Assembly: GCA_964627855.1 (NCBI GenBank) | Contig: CAZVLE010000032.1 | Location: 1-16,861 of the forward strand | DNA: 16,861 bases | Reading direction: 5' to 3' | From: CAZVLE01 sp964627855 | GTDB taxonomy: Bacteria; Bacillota; Dethiobacteria; DTU022 | Shown: positions 6,024 to 15,000 of the stretch, piece after piece | How positions within the stretch are numbered: the stretch's first letter is position 1 | How the letters are laid out: each line of letters starts with the position of its first letter | Made by a program: the position numbers and the translations under genes | The notes under the pieces: model-generated | What the model saw: the letters and a program-made list of their open reading frames with translations, nothing else | What the model was told of the DNA's origin: nothing | Database searches by the model: none

Positions 6024-6569
6024 CTATTCAGCCAGACCGAGCAAATAATCTGTACGCAGAATGATTCGATCGCCTACAGCAAGACCAATTTCAGCAGCCC
6101 GGCCGCCCTTTAATTCTATGGCAAATTGAGCCGGTCTTTCACTGGAATAGACAACCAGTTCCTGATCGGGGGTATCAGGAGAGGGCACTTCCATTTGATG
6201 AATTGCCGTAATAATCCCCTCCCTGTCAAGAAAGATCACGTCAATGGGAATCAGACAACCCTTCATCCAGAAATTAAGCACCCTGGGATAGGGCTCTGAA
6301 TCGGGATAGACAAAGATCATCCCCCGGTCATCAGGCAAAGACCTCCTGCCCATCAAACCAATCGCTCTCCGGGACGGGGTAAGGGCCAGTTCCAGTTCAA
6401 AGAGATAGCCATTGAGCAGCACTTCTTCACTGAAGGGTTTTTCACCGGGGCCAGTGGCATCAGGAAGATCAGAGGGATCAGAAGAACAGGCCGCAGCAAG
6501 CTGGGCAAATATGATAATCATCACTACAAAGGCATAGATTTTAACCCGCATCTTAGCTGAGAACTTCAT
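6024..6569 (-). CDS. DUF192-family lipoprotein
   Basis: A 181-residue protein with a hydrophobic N-terminus (about 11-27) ending in AQLAAAC, so a lipoprotein anchored through C28 is likely, although the lipobox lacks the usual Leu at -3. The rest is the DUF192 (PF02643) domain: TPSRRAIGLMGRRSLPDDRG (64-83), IFVYPD (85-90) and the hallmark LNFWMKGCLIPIDVIFLD (98-115). The biochemical function of the family is not established. The ribosome binding site is weak (GGAG, about 13 nt from the ATG). Its 3' end abuts the MscS remnant, and the last residues after VGDRIIL could derive from that junction. The gene is divergent from the DUF502 gene. Confidence 0.85.
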   Translation of the reverse strand: MKFSAKMRVKIYAFVVMIIIFAQLAAACSSDPSDLPDATGPGEKPFSEEVLLNGYLFELELALTPSRRAIGLMGRRSLPDDRGMIFVYPDSEPYPRVLNFWMKGCLIPIDVIFLDREGIITAIHQMEVPSPDTPDQELVVYSSERPAQFAIELKGGRAAEIGLAVGDRIILRTDYLLGLAE

Positions 6570-6617
6570 TTTGCAGATCCCACTCCAATCTGCCCCCCTC
6601 TCGAAGCGTTGGTTTGA

Positions 6618-6626
6618 TGATATAAT
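6618..6626 (+). promoter_or_regulatory. Extended -10 promoter of the DUF502 gene
   Basis: TGATATAAT matches TGnTATAAT exactly (hexamer 6621-6626). No -35 match is evident at 17 bp. GGGGAGG and the ATG at 6655 follow about 20-29 bp later. Confidence 0.55.
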
Positions 6627-6654
6627 GTGATTAAAATGCCGGGGAGGTCTTTAA

Positions 6655-7287
6655 ATGAGACTAAAAAGAATCTTTGCAGCAGGCCTGTTCGCCATTCTGC
6701 CACTGGCCATTACAATCTATATTTTCTTTCTCATTTTCAGTTTTCTGGATAACCTAGTTGGCGATTTGATCAAGGCAATCTTCGGCTTCCACGTGCCAGG
6801 TATCGGCTTCGCCGCCGGCATTCTCTTGATTCTGCTGGTCGGTTTTATCGCCTCAAACATTATCGGCAAGCGCCTCATTGACTACAACGACAGGCTGTTA
6901 CAGCGCCTGCCCCTGATTAAAAGCATCTATACTGCAGCCCGGCAGATTATTGACGCTTTCTCGGTGCAGGGCAAAAGGGCCTTTCAAAAAGTCGTCCTGC
7001 TCGAGTATCCCCGCAAAGGCCTCTTTGTGCTTGGCTTCGTCACCGGAAGTTCCAAGGGTGAAATACAGGATAAAACCCATGCCCATACTTTAAATATTTT
7101 TGTGCCAACCACGCCAAACCCCACCTCCGGTATGCTGATCCTGGCCCCGCGATCGGAAGTGATCGATCTGGAAATGACAGTGGAAGAAGGTTTAAAAGTG
7201 ATCATCTCCGGTGGCCTCTTTGAGCCTGCCAGCCAGGGCAAAGATCAGCTGCTCCTGAGCGCAGGCCCTCAGGAAGAAAAATCATGA
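6655..7287 (+). CDS. DUF502-family membrane protein
   Basis: A 210-residue inner-membrane protein of the DUF502 (PF04367) family, known in plants as LCV/COV1-like. Two hydrophobic helices lie at about 8-30 and 50-70. The family hallmarks are clear: PLIKSIYTAARQI (86-98), KVVLLEYPRKGLFVLGFVTG (112-131) and the near-invariant FVPTTPNPTSGM (149-160), with a late ISGG motif. The molecular function is unknown, with envelope or trafficking roles suggested for homologues. The ribosome binding site GGGGAGG precedes the ATG. The 3' end overlaps that of glpK by 19 bp, tail to tail. Confidence 0.9.
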   Translation: MRLKRIFAAGLFAILPLAITIYIFFLIFSFLDNLVGDLIKAIFGFHVPGIGFAAGILLILLVGFIASNIIGKRLIDYNDRLLQRLPLIKSIYTAARQIIDAFSVQGKRAFQKVVLLEYPRKGLFVLGFVTGSSKGEIQDKTHAHTLNIFVPTTPNPTSGMLILAPRSEVIDLEMTVEEGLKVIISGGLFEPASQGKDQLLLSAGPQEEKS

Positions 7288-8798
7288 CCGGCCGGTTCTT
7301 CGCTGCTTTCAGCCCAACGCAAGGTTCGCTTTACCGCCCTCAGCCAGCCGCTATATAGTTTGCGCCTGGTTTCTTCAGCCATCTGCGGGGTGAAAAGGGT
7401 GCTCTCTTTCCAGCGTTCAGATAATTCGCTCGTGCTTTCCCAGTAGCCACAGGCCAGGCCGGCCAGGTAGGCGGCGCCCAGGGCTGTAGTGTCGGAAGTT
7501 GCCGCCCGGCTGACCCTGATAGCGGTAATGTCGGCCTGAAACTGCAACAGCAGATCCATCACGCTGGCACCGCCATCAACCCGCAGCTCTTTCAGGGGTA
7601 GTCCTGATTCGCGATGCATCACCTCGAGAACATCCCTGGTCTGGTAAGCCATGGCCTCAACAACAGCTCGGGCAAGATGGGCCTTAGTGGTGCCACCGGT
7701 AATACCGATTATTAAACCACGGGCAAAAGGATCCCAGTAAGGAGCACCAAGCCCGGCAAAAGCCGGAACCAGGTAAAGACCGCCATTATTTTCTACCTGC
7801 CTGGCCAACCCTTCCAGGTCCGCCGATTTACTGATCAGGCCAAGTCCATCGCGCAACCACTGCACAGCCGCGCCGGTAATGAAAATGCTCCCTTCGAGGG
7901 CATATTCTATTTGATCATCTCTGCCCCAGGCAATCGTTGTTAAAAGCCCCTCCTGTGAACTTACCGCCTTCTCACCGGTGTTCATCAGCAGAAATGAACC
8001 GGTCCCGTAGGTGTTCTTGGTCATGCCGGGGCTGTAGCAGGCCTGGCCGAAAAGCGCCGCCTGCTGGTCTCCGGCGATACCACCGACAGGAATACTGCTA
8101 CCAAAGAATACAGCAGGGTCGGTATCCCCGTAATGATAACTGCTGGGCATGACTTCAGGAAGTATCCCGGCAGGCACTTTGAAAAGATCAAGTAAATCCT
8201 GATCCCACTGTAAACTGTGGATGTTGTAGAGCAGTGTGCGCGAAGCATTGGAATAATCGGTAGCAAAGACCCTGCCGCCGGTAAGACGATACAGCAGAAA
8301 GCTGTCGACCGTTCCACAGGCAAGGCTGCCGTTTTCAGCAGCCTTGCTCACTGCTTGATCATTTTCCAGGGCCCAGCTAAGTTTTGTAGCGGAAAAATAG
8401 GGATCGAGCAGTAAACCGGTCTTGCTGCGCACCATCTTCTCATGGCCTGCCTCCTTGAGCTGCCGGCACTTATCCGCAGTACGCCGGCACTGCCAGACGA
8501 TTGCCCGTGTTACAGGTCTGCCGCTGTTGCGATCCCAGAAGACAAGGGTTTCCCGCTGGTTGGTAATACCGATAGCAGCCAGGTCGGCCACAGAAACCCC
8601 TGCTTCCCTGATCACTTCTTCTACCGTGAGAAGAACATTTTGCCAGATTTCCTCGGCATCATGTTCAACCCAGCCAGGTTGGGGATAGTACTGTTTATGT
8701 TCCCTGTTTACCGAAGCCCGGGCATTGCTCTCCCGGTCCCATAGAATTGCCGTGGTTCCTGTTGTTCCCTGATCGATAGATAATATAAACGTGCTGAT
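7269..8798 (-). CDS. glpK: Glycerol kinase with non-canonical start codon
   Basis: Phosphorylates glycerol to sn-glycerol 3-phosphate with ATP in the cytoplasm. The product is a FGGY-family kinase of about 509 residues, the normal length. Numbered from the proposed start, FILSIDQGTTGTT (4-16) is the N-terminal ATP/phosphate motif. GITNQRET, IVWQCRRTA, GIAGDQQAALFGQ, NTYGTGSFLLMNTG and GLGAPYWDPFARG follow as in E. coli GlpK. The frame from a TAA stop to the DQGTT motif contains no ATG, GTG or TTG. The first standard start is GTG at 8615, codon 62, which would remove the phosphate motif. GGAGG (8807-8811) lies 8 nt before an ATC codon at 8796-8798, so I place the start there. This is a rare start, a mutated ATG or a base-call error. 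It is the last gene of the operon, 34 bp after the MBL gene. Confidence 0.9.
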   Translation of the reverse strand: MSTFILSIDQGTTGTTAILWDRESNARASVNREHKQYYPQPGWVEHDAEEIWQNVLLTVEEVIREAGVSVADLAAIGITNQRETLVFWDRNSGRPVTRAIVWQCRRTADKCRQLKEAGHEKMVRSKTGLLLDPYFSATKLSWALENDQAVSKAAENGSLACGTVDSFLLYRLTGGRVFATDYSNASRTLLYNIHSLQWDQDLLDLFKVPAGILPEVMPSSYHYGDTDPAVFFGSSIPVGGIAGDQQAALFGQACYSPGMTKNTYGTGSFLLMNTGEKAVSSQEGLLTTIAWGRDDQIEYALEGSIFITGAAVQWLRDGLGLISKSADLEGLARQVENNGGLYLVPAFAGLGAPYWDPFARGLIIGITGGTTKAHLARAVVEAMAYQTRDVLEVMHRESGLPLKELRVDGGASVMDLLLQFQADITAIRVSRAATSDTTALGAAYLAGLACGYWESTSELSERWKESTLFTPQMAEETRRKLYSGWLRAVKRTLRWAESSEEPAGHDFSS

Positions 8799-8832
8799 CC
8801 TGATCGCCTCCTGCAGTTAATAAAAACAGTAA

Positions 8833-9816
8833 TCAAGTAGCCCTGAATAACATGGTTGGGCCATCCATCTCTCTTACCACTTTGCCTTCCGACTCAAGGT
8901 AAATAATGTGAGCCAGGGCTTCACCGGTGGCAAACCACTTTTGCATGAGGGGAAAATCATTCCACCCTTCGGCAACTAAATCCCAACTCATCTGGGAAGC
9001 AATTTGAAAAGCGCTTTCCGGCTTATTGCTTCTGATGATCTGTAAAACCTCAGCGAGGCGGTGGTGATGGTGCTCTTTTAATTGCTCAACCCGTTTGCGG
9101 CAGTTGCCGATCAGGCTGCGGTGCCCCGGCAGGACCAGCTCGATATCCATGGCGTAAACCCGGTCGAGGCTTTCAAAATAAGCGGCCAGGGGATTGCTGT
9201 CTTCCAGCCAGGTCGATATGTTGGGGGTAATATCACCCAGAATATGGTCGCCGGAAAAGAAATATTTATGTTTCGCTTCGTATAAACAGGTGTGGCCCCT
9301 GGTATGACCGGGAGTAACCACACACTGCAGTTCATAATCGCCGTAACTGATCAGATCGCCATCCTCGACCATGGTAAAGTTGACGGGGTTCTTAGGGCTG
9401 TAGCGCTGGCCGGGATGCGAATCAATGGCCGCTTCAACCTGGTCTGCCGGAAACCCGTGTTTACCGGCCAGTGAAAACACCAGCTGCCAGAGATCTTTAT
9501 AGTTAAAGATTTCTGCATCGGGTCGGTTAAAGTAGATCACCGCATCATCTGCAGATAGTTCATCGACCAGGCCGATGTGATCGGCATGAAGGTGAGTAAC
9601 GAAGAAATCTGTTTTCCTGAGGTCAATCTCAAGCTCCTCCAGGGCAGCAAGCAGGGCAGTTTTACATTCCTCACGATTCATGCCGGTATCGATAATTAAA
9701 TTTTTCTTTGCGCCTTTAATAATATAGGCATTTGTCGCTTTGAGGGGATTGCGAGGCAGGGGGATTTCGGCCCGGAATAGATCTGGCCTGATTTGTTCAA
9801 TTACTGTTTCGGTCAC
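8833..9816 (-). CDS. MBL-fold metallo-hydrolase
   Basis: A 327-residue cytoplasmic metallo-beta-lactamase-fold protein binding two metal ions. The ligands are visible: THLHADH (H75, H77, D79, H80), H171 in TPGHTRGHT, D190 in SGDHILGD and H232 in LPGHRS. Residues after about 245, starting with a four-His run (249-252), form a C-terminal winged-helix-like extension seen in members related to LACTB2 and glyoxalase-II-type hydrolases. The substrate, perhaps a thioester, ester or lactone, is not predictable. The start is GTG at 9816 with AAAGGGTG about 8 nt before it. It lies 26 bp after the M20 gene, so it probably acts in the same pathway. Confidence 0.87.
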   Translation of the reverse strand: MTETVIEQIRPDLFRAEIPLPRNPLKATNAYIIKGAKKNLIIDTGMNREECKTALLAALEELEIDLRKTDFFVTHLHADHIGLVDELSADDAVIYFNRPDAEIFNYKDLWQLVFSLAGKHGFPADQVEAAIDSHPGQRYSPKNPVNFTMVEDGDLISYGDYELQCVVTPGHTRGHTCLYEAKHKYFFSGDHILGDITPNISTWLEDSNPLAAYFESLDRVYAMDIELVLPGHRSLIGNCRKRVEQLKEHHHHRLAEVLQIIRSNKPESAFQIASQMSWDLVAEGWNDFPLMQKWFATGEALAHIIYLESEGKVVREMDGPTMLFRAT

Positions 9817-9842
9817 TTAAACACACCCTTTTATCTTGATGG

Positions 9843-11015
9843 TTAAGTTTTCTTTTTTTGCCTGGCAAATTCCTCTTTTATCTGCTGCTGGAGTTCAGGG
9901 TCACCGATGATTTTCAGACCGGTGGCAGCCATGGCCCGGGCTGCCGCCAGCATAACGCCGTAAGCATCTTCTGTATCGCAAAGCTCACTGAATTCATGGG
10001 TGTGACCCGGTATCCATGTTTCAGTAATGGCCAGCACGGGATGGATTGAGGGCACAACCCTGCTGACATTACCCATATCGATCGAGCCAAGCCCCTCTTG
10101 CTGTGGCGATTTGATCCTGTAACCGGCTTCTTCAAGGCCGGCCCTGAATAGGTCGGCCATCACTTTGTTGCTGACCATGGCATCATAACGATTGCCGCCT
10201 GATTCGATCTCCAGCTCCGTGCCGGTTGCCAGGGCCGCTCCCCTGGCACAATTAAAAATCTTTTCAACAACGCTGTCCAGGTAAGCGTTATCTTTTGCCC
10301 TGATGCAAAAAGAAGCTGCCGCCCTCTCGGGAACCACATTTACCGCCTGTCCACCTTCACTGATGATACCGTGGATCCTCACCTCATCTTTAAGGTGCTG
10401 ACGCAGGGCATTGATGGCGTTAAAAGTTAAAATGACAGCATCAAGGGCATTGCGCCCTTCCCAGGGCTCGCAGGACGCATGGGCACTTTTACCTTTAAAA
10501 AGGAAATTATAATCGCTACAGGCAAGGGATTCGGCATCAACCAGGGTCGAACAGCCGGGGTGAAACATCATTGCCGCATCAACCTGATCGAAAATCCCGG
10601 CTTTGACCAAGTCAACTTTTCCACCACTTCCCTCTTCATCCGGGGTACCAATTACTGAAACCCGGCCGGGCAAATCGCCCATGGCGCCGGCCAGGGCTAC
10701 CCCGGCCGCAACAGAGGCGATACCAATAAGGTTGTGCCCGCAGGCGTGTCCCAACTCCGGCAGGGCGTCATACTCGGCACAGAAGGCTACATGATAGCCC
10801 TGCTCCCCTCCACGGGTTGCCACAAAGGCAGTGTCCAGTCCAGCGGCCTTTTTCTCCAGGCGAAAGCCCTTTTCTTCCAGGTAAGCAGTGATCAGATCTA
10901 CGGCAAAATATTCCTTCCCACCCGGCTCCGGATGGCGATATATTTCCCGGGCAATCGATAGCAGGCGATCTTGCTCTTCCATGATCAGGGTATCAATAGA
11001 TTTATAATCACTCAT
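9843..11015 (-). CDS. M20-family amidohydrolase (Acy1L2/PM20D2-like)
   Basis: A metal-dependent amidohydrolase of 390 residues that should cleave N-acyl or aminoacyl amide bonds. Metal-binding motifs are HACGHNL (C92, H94), GTPDEEGSGGK (E127, E128), FHPG (H152) and GHTHEF (H338 or H340). GTPxEEGxGGK and SIDMGNVS are typical of the Acy1-like-2/AbgB branch, which includes p-aminobenzoyl-glutamate and dipeptide hydrolases. The frame could start six codons earlier at a GTG (11033), but GGGGGGA then lies inside it. That motif is well placed as ribosome binding site 8 nt before the ATG at 11015, so I chose the latter. It sits 35 bp after the C45 gene. No signal peptide is seen, so imported amides or peptides are likely substrates. 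Confidence 0.9.
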   Translation of the reverse strand: MSDYKSIDTLIMEEQDRLLSIAREIYRHPEPGGKEYFAVDLITAYLEEKGFRLEKKAAGLDTAFVATRGGEQGYHVAFCAEYDALPELGHACGHNLIGIASVAAGVALAGAMGDLPGRVSVIGTPDEEGSGGKVDLVKAGIFDQVDAAMMFHPGCSTLVDAESLACSDYNFLFKGKSAHASCEPWEGRNALDAVILTFNAINALRQHLKDEVRIHGIISEGGQAVNVVPERAAASFCIRAKDNAYLDSVVEKIFNCARGAALATGTELEIESGGNRYDAMVSNKVMADLFRAGLEEAGYRIKSPQQEGLGSIDMGNVSRVVPSIHPVLAITETWIPGHTHEFSELCDTEDAYGVMLAAARAMAATGLKIIGDPELQQQIKEEFARQKKKT

Positions 11016-11050
11016 TTCTTTTTCCCCCCACACAGCAAGTCTGGATTTGC

Positions 11051-12082
11051 TTAAAACTGAAGCTTCCGGTACTCTCCATGGCAGGGGTTTCCCGCCACGG
11101 CATAAACAGTAAATGTTGCCGCTTCGATGATGACAGAAAAAATCGTAGCCGAACCATCACCCTGTTCTTCACCGTGTCGACAGATCGAATAAGGGCTATT
11201 TTGATGATCAGATAAGGCCCTGGCAATCACTTCTCTGCCGGCCAGGGACTCTGTGAAAGTCTCTTCAAGCTCCAGCAGTCTGCCGTAGCGACTGAGAGAA
11301 TGCCTTGTGGCACCGACCGCCATTTCATCGAGCCGGGAGTTTAAATAGTGATTGCTGTGAAAGGCAACTCTTGCGGCGGGCAGGAAATTAAAAGCTGTAG
11401 CCGTTGTTTCAAGGTTGCCGCATGAACCACCAGCATGAACGAGTAGATGGTTATAACCACCGGCCCTCTTTCCGGCTGTTGCAAGTTTAATAGCCTCATC
11501 GATGCTCACAGCTTCAAGAGCTGCCCTGGCTGAGAACATTCGCGGCAGACCCGCTCTCGTATCCACAGAATCGACACTGTTAACCCCCTGGGCCAATCCG
11601 GCTTCATTGACCCCTACAGCAGCCAGGAATGGCGCCGCTGTAACGCTGATAAAGGCCGGCTTTCCCCGTGGCCGGGCATAAAGCGCAATCACATTTTCTG
11701 TATCAAAGGCATACCAGTCCTCGTTATGCCCAAGCCAGGCTCCCCTTTGATCAGTAAGTCCAACGGAAGTGCAGGCCTGGCGAGGATCTAAATCAAGGGC
11801 TTCTTCGAGGGCATTGAGAAAAAAGAGCTCCGCAAAATCCAGTTTGGCCCCGTCGGCGATCCCCTGTAATTCTTCCACCAGGTGAGGAAAAGTTTCGAGA
11901 GCAGCTTGCAGGTATTGCTGATCTATCCCAAAGGGCCCCTTCCAGCCTTCAAGGGGCAGCGCAGCGCGGTAAGCGGTTAGTGATTTTTCCAGCATCTTCT
12001 TCGCTGCCCTGCCGACGGTATAGCCGATCTTGTAGTGGCTGCCGGAAGCTTTGACCGTCAGTATTTCAGAGGCTTTCATCAT
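11051..12082 (-). CDS. C45-family Ntn-type acyltransferase/amidohydrolase
   Basis: A 343-residue protein of the acyl-CoA:6-aminopenicillanate acyltransferase-like (C45) family. Members have a catalytic Cys that becomes N-terminal after self-cleavage of a precursor and then cleave or form amide bonds. GSHYKIGYTVGR (14-25) is the usual N-terminal block. The expected cleavage is before C104 in RQACTSVG, and LGHNEDWYAF (117-126) follows the nucleophile as in the family. Conserved GVNEAGLAQGVNS and YNHLLV-type blocks come later. The start ATG overlaps the stop of the upstream 1048-codon gene by ATGA (12079-12082), so translation is coupled. The substrate is unknown; peptides, N-acyl amino acids and beta-lactam-like amides are all possible. 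No signal peptide is visible. Confidence 0.85.
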   Translation of the reverse strand: MMKASEILTVKASGSHYKIGYTVGRAAKKMLEKSLTAYRAALPLEGWKGPFGIDQQYLQAALETFPHLVEELQGIADGAKLDFAELFFLNALEEALDLDPRQACTSVGLTDQRGAWLGHNEDWYAFDTENVIALYARPRGKPAFISVTAAPFLAAVGVNEAGLAQGVNSVDSVDTRAGLPRMFSARAALEAVSIDEAIKLATAGKRAGGYNHLLVHAGGSCGNLETTATAFNFLPAARVAFHSNHYLNSRLDEMAVGATRHSLSRYGRLLELEETFTESLAGREVIARALSDHQNSPYSICRHGEEQGDGSATIFSVIIEAATFTVYAVAGNPCHGEYRKLQF

Positions 12083-15000
12083 AACCGCTCTTCCTGCAGG
12101 GTATAGTTGCGAAGGAGGACCTCCTGCGGATCAAGCTTGTAACCCTTTCCTTCGTTGTCGTCTTCCACAGGCTGCCAACCTTCCTCTTCAATCTGGATAA
12201 AAAAGCGTTCCTGGAAACTGACCAGGCACTCGAAGCTGCCGTCCCGTTTCAGGGGAACCCTGGTCAGGGAACCCTGCCCTTCAACCCGGGGAAACCTTTT
12301 GAGAGCAACACCGACCGGTTCGGGAGGCTGGTAACCGCTTAAAATGACCTGACCCCGGACCAGAGCGGCTTGATCAAGGGCAAAGAGGCGGTAAGAATCT
12401 TCCCCCTCCTTTAACTCTACCGGCCAGCGCCCGCTTTTATAACGCAGACCGGGTTGACTGGCGGCAGCGGCAAGCATGTACTTGCCGGCCGGCAAAGCCA
12501 GGCAAAAAGCACCTTCAGCATCACTGGTCGCTTCAGCGGCATAGGCTTCGATCAGCGGATCGCCCACCGGATCCTCTTCACCGCGGAAAACTCTTACCAG
12601 ACCGCCTGCAACCGGTTTGCCGGAGATGCTGTCGAGCAGGCGCCCCTTCAGGTTAAGTGATGGCTGCTTGCCGGGGTTGATCCTGACCATTCCTGCGGAT
12701 TCCAGGGGAATGATCCCTGCCTCCGGAGGCTCGTAAGCTTCAAGCAGATCATACAAGGGAAATTGCTGATAGAGGGTAAGCGCATCTCCCCCGGCACAGT
12801 TAAGGGCAAATGAACCATCCTTACCTGGCAGGGCATAAACAGCCCCGGTAAGCGTGGAAGCCGATTCAGCTTTCTTCTCCTGACCTGCAGTCTTAAAGCC
12901 CACCCCGATCAGGTAGGAGCAACTTTCCGCCGACTTCTCTATTTTCCCCTTAACAGTGTTGCAGGGAACAAGTTCAATTTTAAAAATTAGCTTTTTCAGG
13001 CGGGTAGCCCTGCGCTCCTTTTCATCAATAATCAAGAGCGGCGCCAGCCAGTGCAGGCGCTGCAGGGGCTCTGCCACTTCGAGACTGAAAGGCCAGCCGT
13101 CACCCATGTCCAGCAATACGGGTGGTTGCAAGAGGTAAGGTAGCCTGAAGGTTCTAGTTGCAGCCAGTAAATCCCCCTGCGGCTCAACCTCCTTGTCACA
13201 GAGCAGGCAGCGGCTTTCCAGCGCTTCCACCCCGGTGAGCAGCAAGGAGCGGGGGGCGGTGCCCGATGGCAGCTCAACAGCAAGCTGAATAAAGCTGGAC
13301 ATCACCGCTGAATCACTGATGTTATCGGCATCCGGGGCAACACGGTAATAATCTCCCCAACTGACAATATCCTCACCATAGGGGCTGTCAACTTCTATCC
13401 GCCGGCAGCGGTAATAGTGCTTCGAGGCCTCTTTTTCGTTTACACTGGCCCCGGCCCTGCGCCAACGCGTAGCCGGTATATCAACAGTCAGGGTGATTTC
13501 ATTTTGCCCCGCCTTTTCAACCTGCCGGGGCAGTTTGCAAGAGTCCTTCAGTTTCTGAAGAGGTTTAAAAGCCGGGTCGCCCAGTAAGATCTGTTGGTGG
13601 ATGGCATTGGCAGTTCCCCAGCGATAGCGATTGTAGGCAGCAGGGTTCTTTTGCAGCAGGGTAGCGGCAAAAAGGCTGATGTAGTGACGGGTAGCCAGTA
13701 AAGCCTCTCCAACGCTCAACCCTTTCAGTAGAAGAGCTTCCATGAAAATACCGTAAATAGAGGTACTGTATTGCAGATCTTCAATCGTTGCTCCCCCGAT
13801 AAAGCAGAGAGCTCCTTTCTCGACAAAGGAGAGCCCAATAACCTGCTCTGAATCAACCGCTACCCCTTCCCAGGCCAGACCCTCTGTTGATGAGTACCAG
13901 TGAGGGACAAGGGCCACGGTGGAACAGGCAGAAGTGTAGACAACCTGCGGGGGAAGCAGGGCAAGATCATCCCGGTTGAGCGAGCGACCATGGGTATGCA
14001 ATCCCTCGGGGCCGCCGTGCCCGCTGTAGAGAACAAAGTCGGCCCTGGTAAGCGCTTCGGCGACTTTCCGGTAATGAGCCTCTTCTCCCTGGAGAACTTT
14101 GATCCGGTATCCTGCCTCGCTTAGAGGGGGGATAAGCTGGCAATCAAGTAAAGCCTGATCGCCGGCAAAAATAATGCCGGAATCGACATGGGGCGTGCTG
14201 ATAACCAGCAGCTCCTGACCTTCTCTCCCTGCCTGGGCCTGGATTTGCTGGTATCTTTTAGTCCTGATCAGCTGAACCGAAAGACCGGCGGGGCTATGCT
14301 GCATCAAACGCCCTTCGGCCAGGTCGAAAAAGAGGTCGTTATTTAAAGGAACATGAATATCCCGAACCATTTCCTCGGTAACGGCGCCAATAGCTTTCTT
14401 TTCTTCGTAAAAGAAAGGAATCACCGCCGGCGAAGCGGTAACGGCCAGAAAGCGCGGTTTAAGGCCTGTGTCTTTAACCATGCGGTTAAGCTTCGCTTCG
14501 ATTTCTGCGGCAACAGGTTCCGTTGTGGCAGCATCAAAAGGAACGAGAGCACGGTATGATGCCAGAATTAGGGTTGTCAAACTGAGTCCTTTAACCCATA
14601 GTTTACCAAGACAGTCTCCCCGGCTTGTTTCCCCCTCAAGGTCGGCAGAGTTATAGAGAACCAGGTATTCAGAATCAAGTTCATTTTGCTTGAGACAATT
14701 CAAGAAGTCCCCGTGATCGGCCAGAATATGAACGGGTGCAGCTTGAGCTTTGCCGATCAGGGCTTGCAGTGATTCCTCCCGACCCAGAAAGTAAAGGGAT
14801 TCTGCAGTGCCGATCGGGCCGGGCAGGCGGTCCTTCATACCCAGGGGCATAAAGTAACAGCCAAGTCTCACTGCCAGGAGGGCAGCCTTTAAACAGTCGG
14901 CCGGATTATCTGCAGCGGCCATAACCCAACCCCCCGGCCGGCCGAATCGCTCTATCAGCAGGCTGGGCTCGGACGGGCTAAAATCCGGCAGGGCTTCAAA

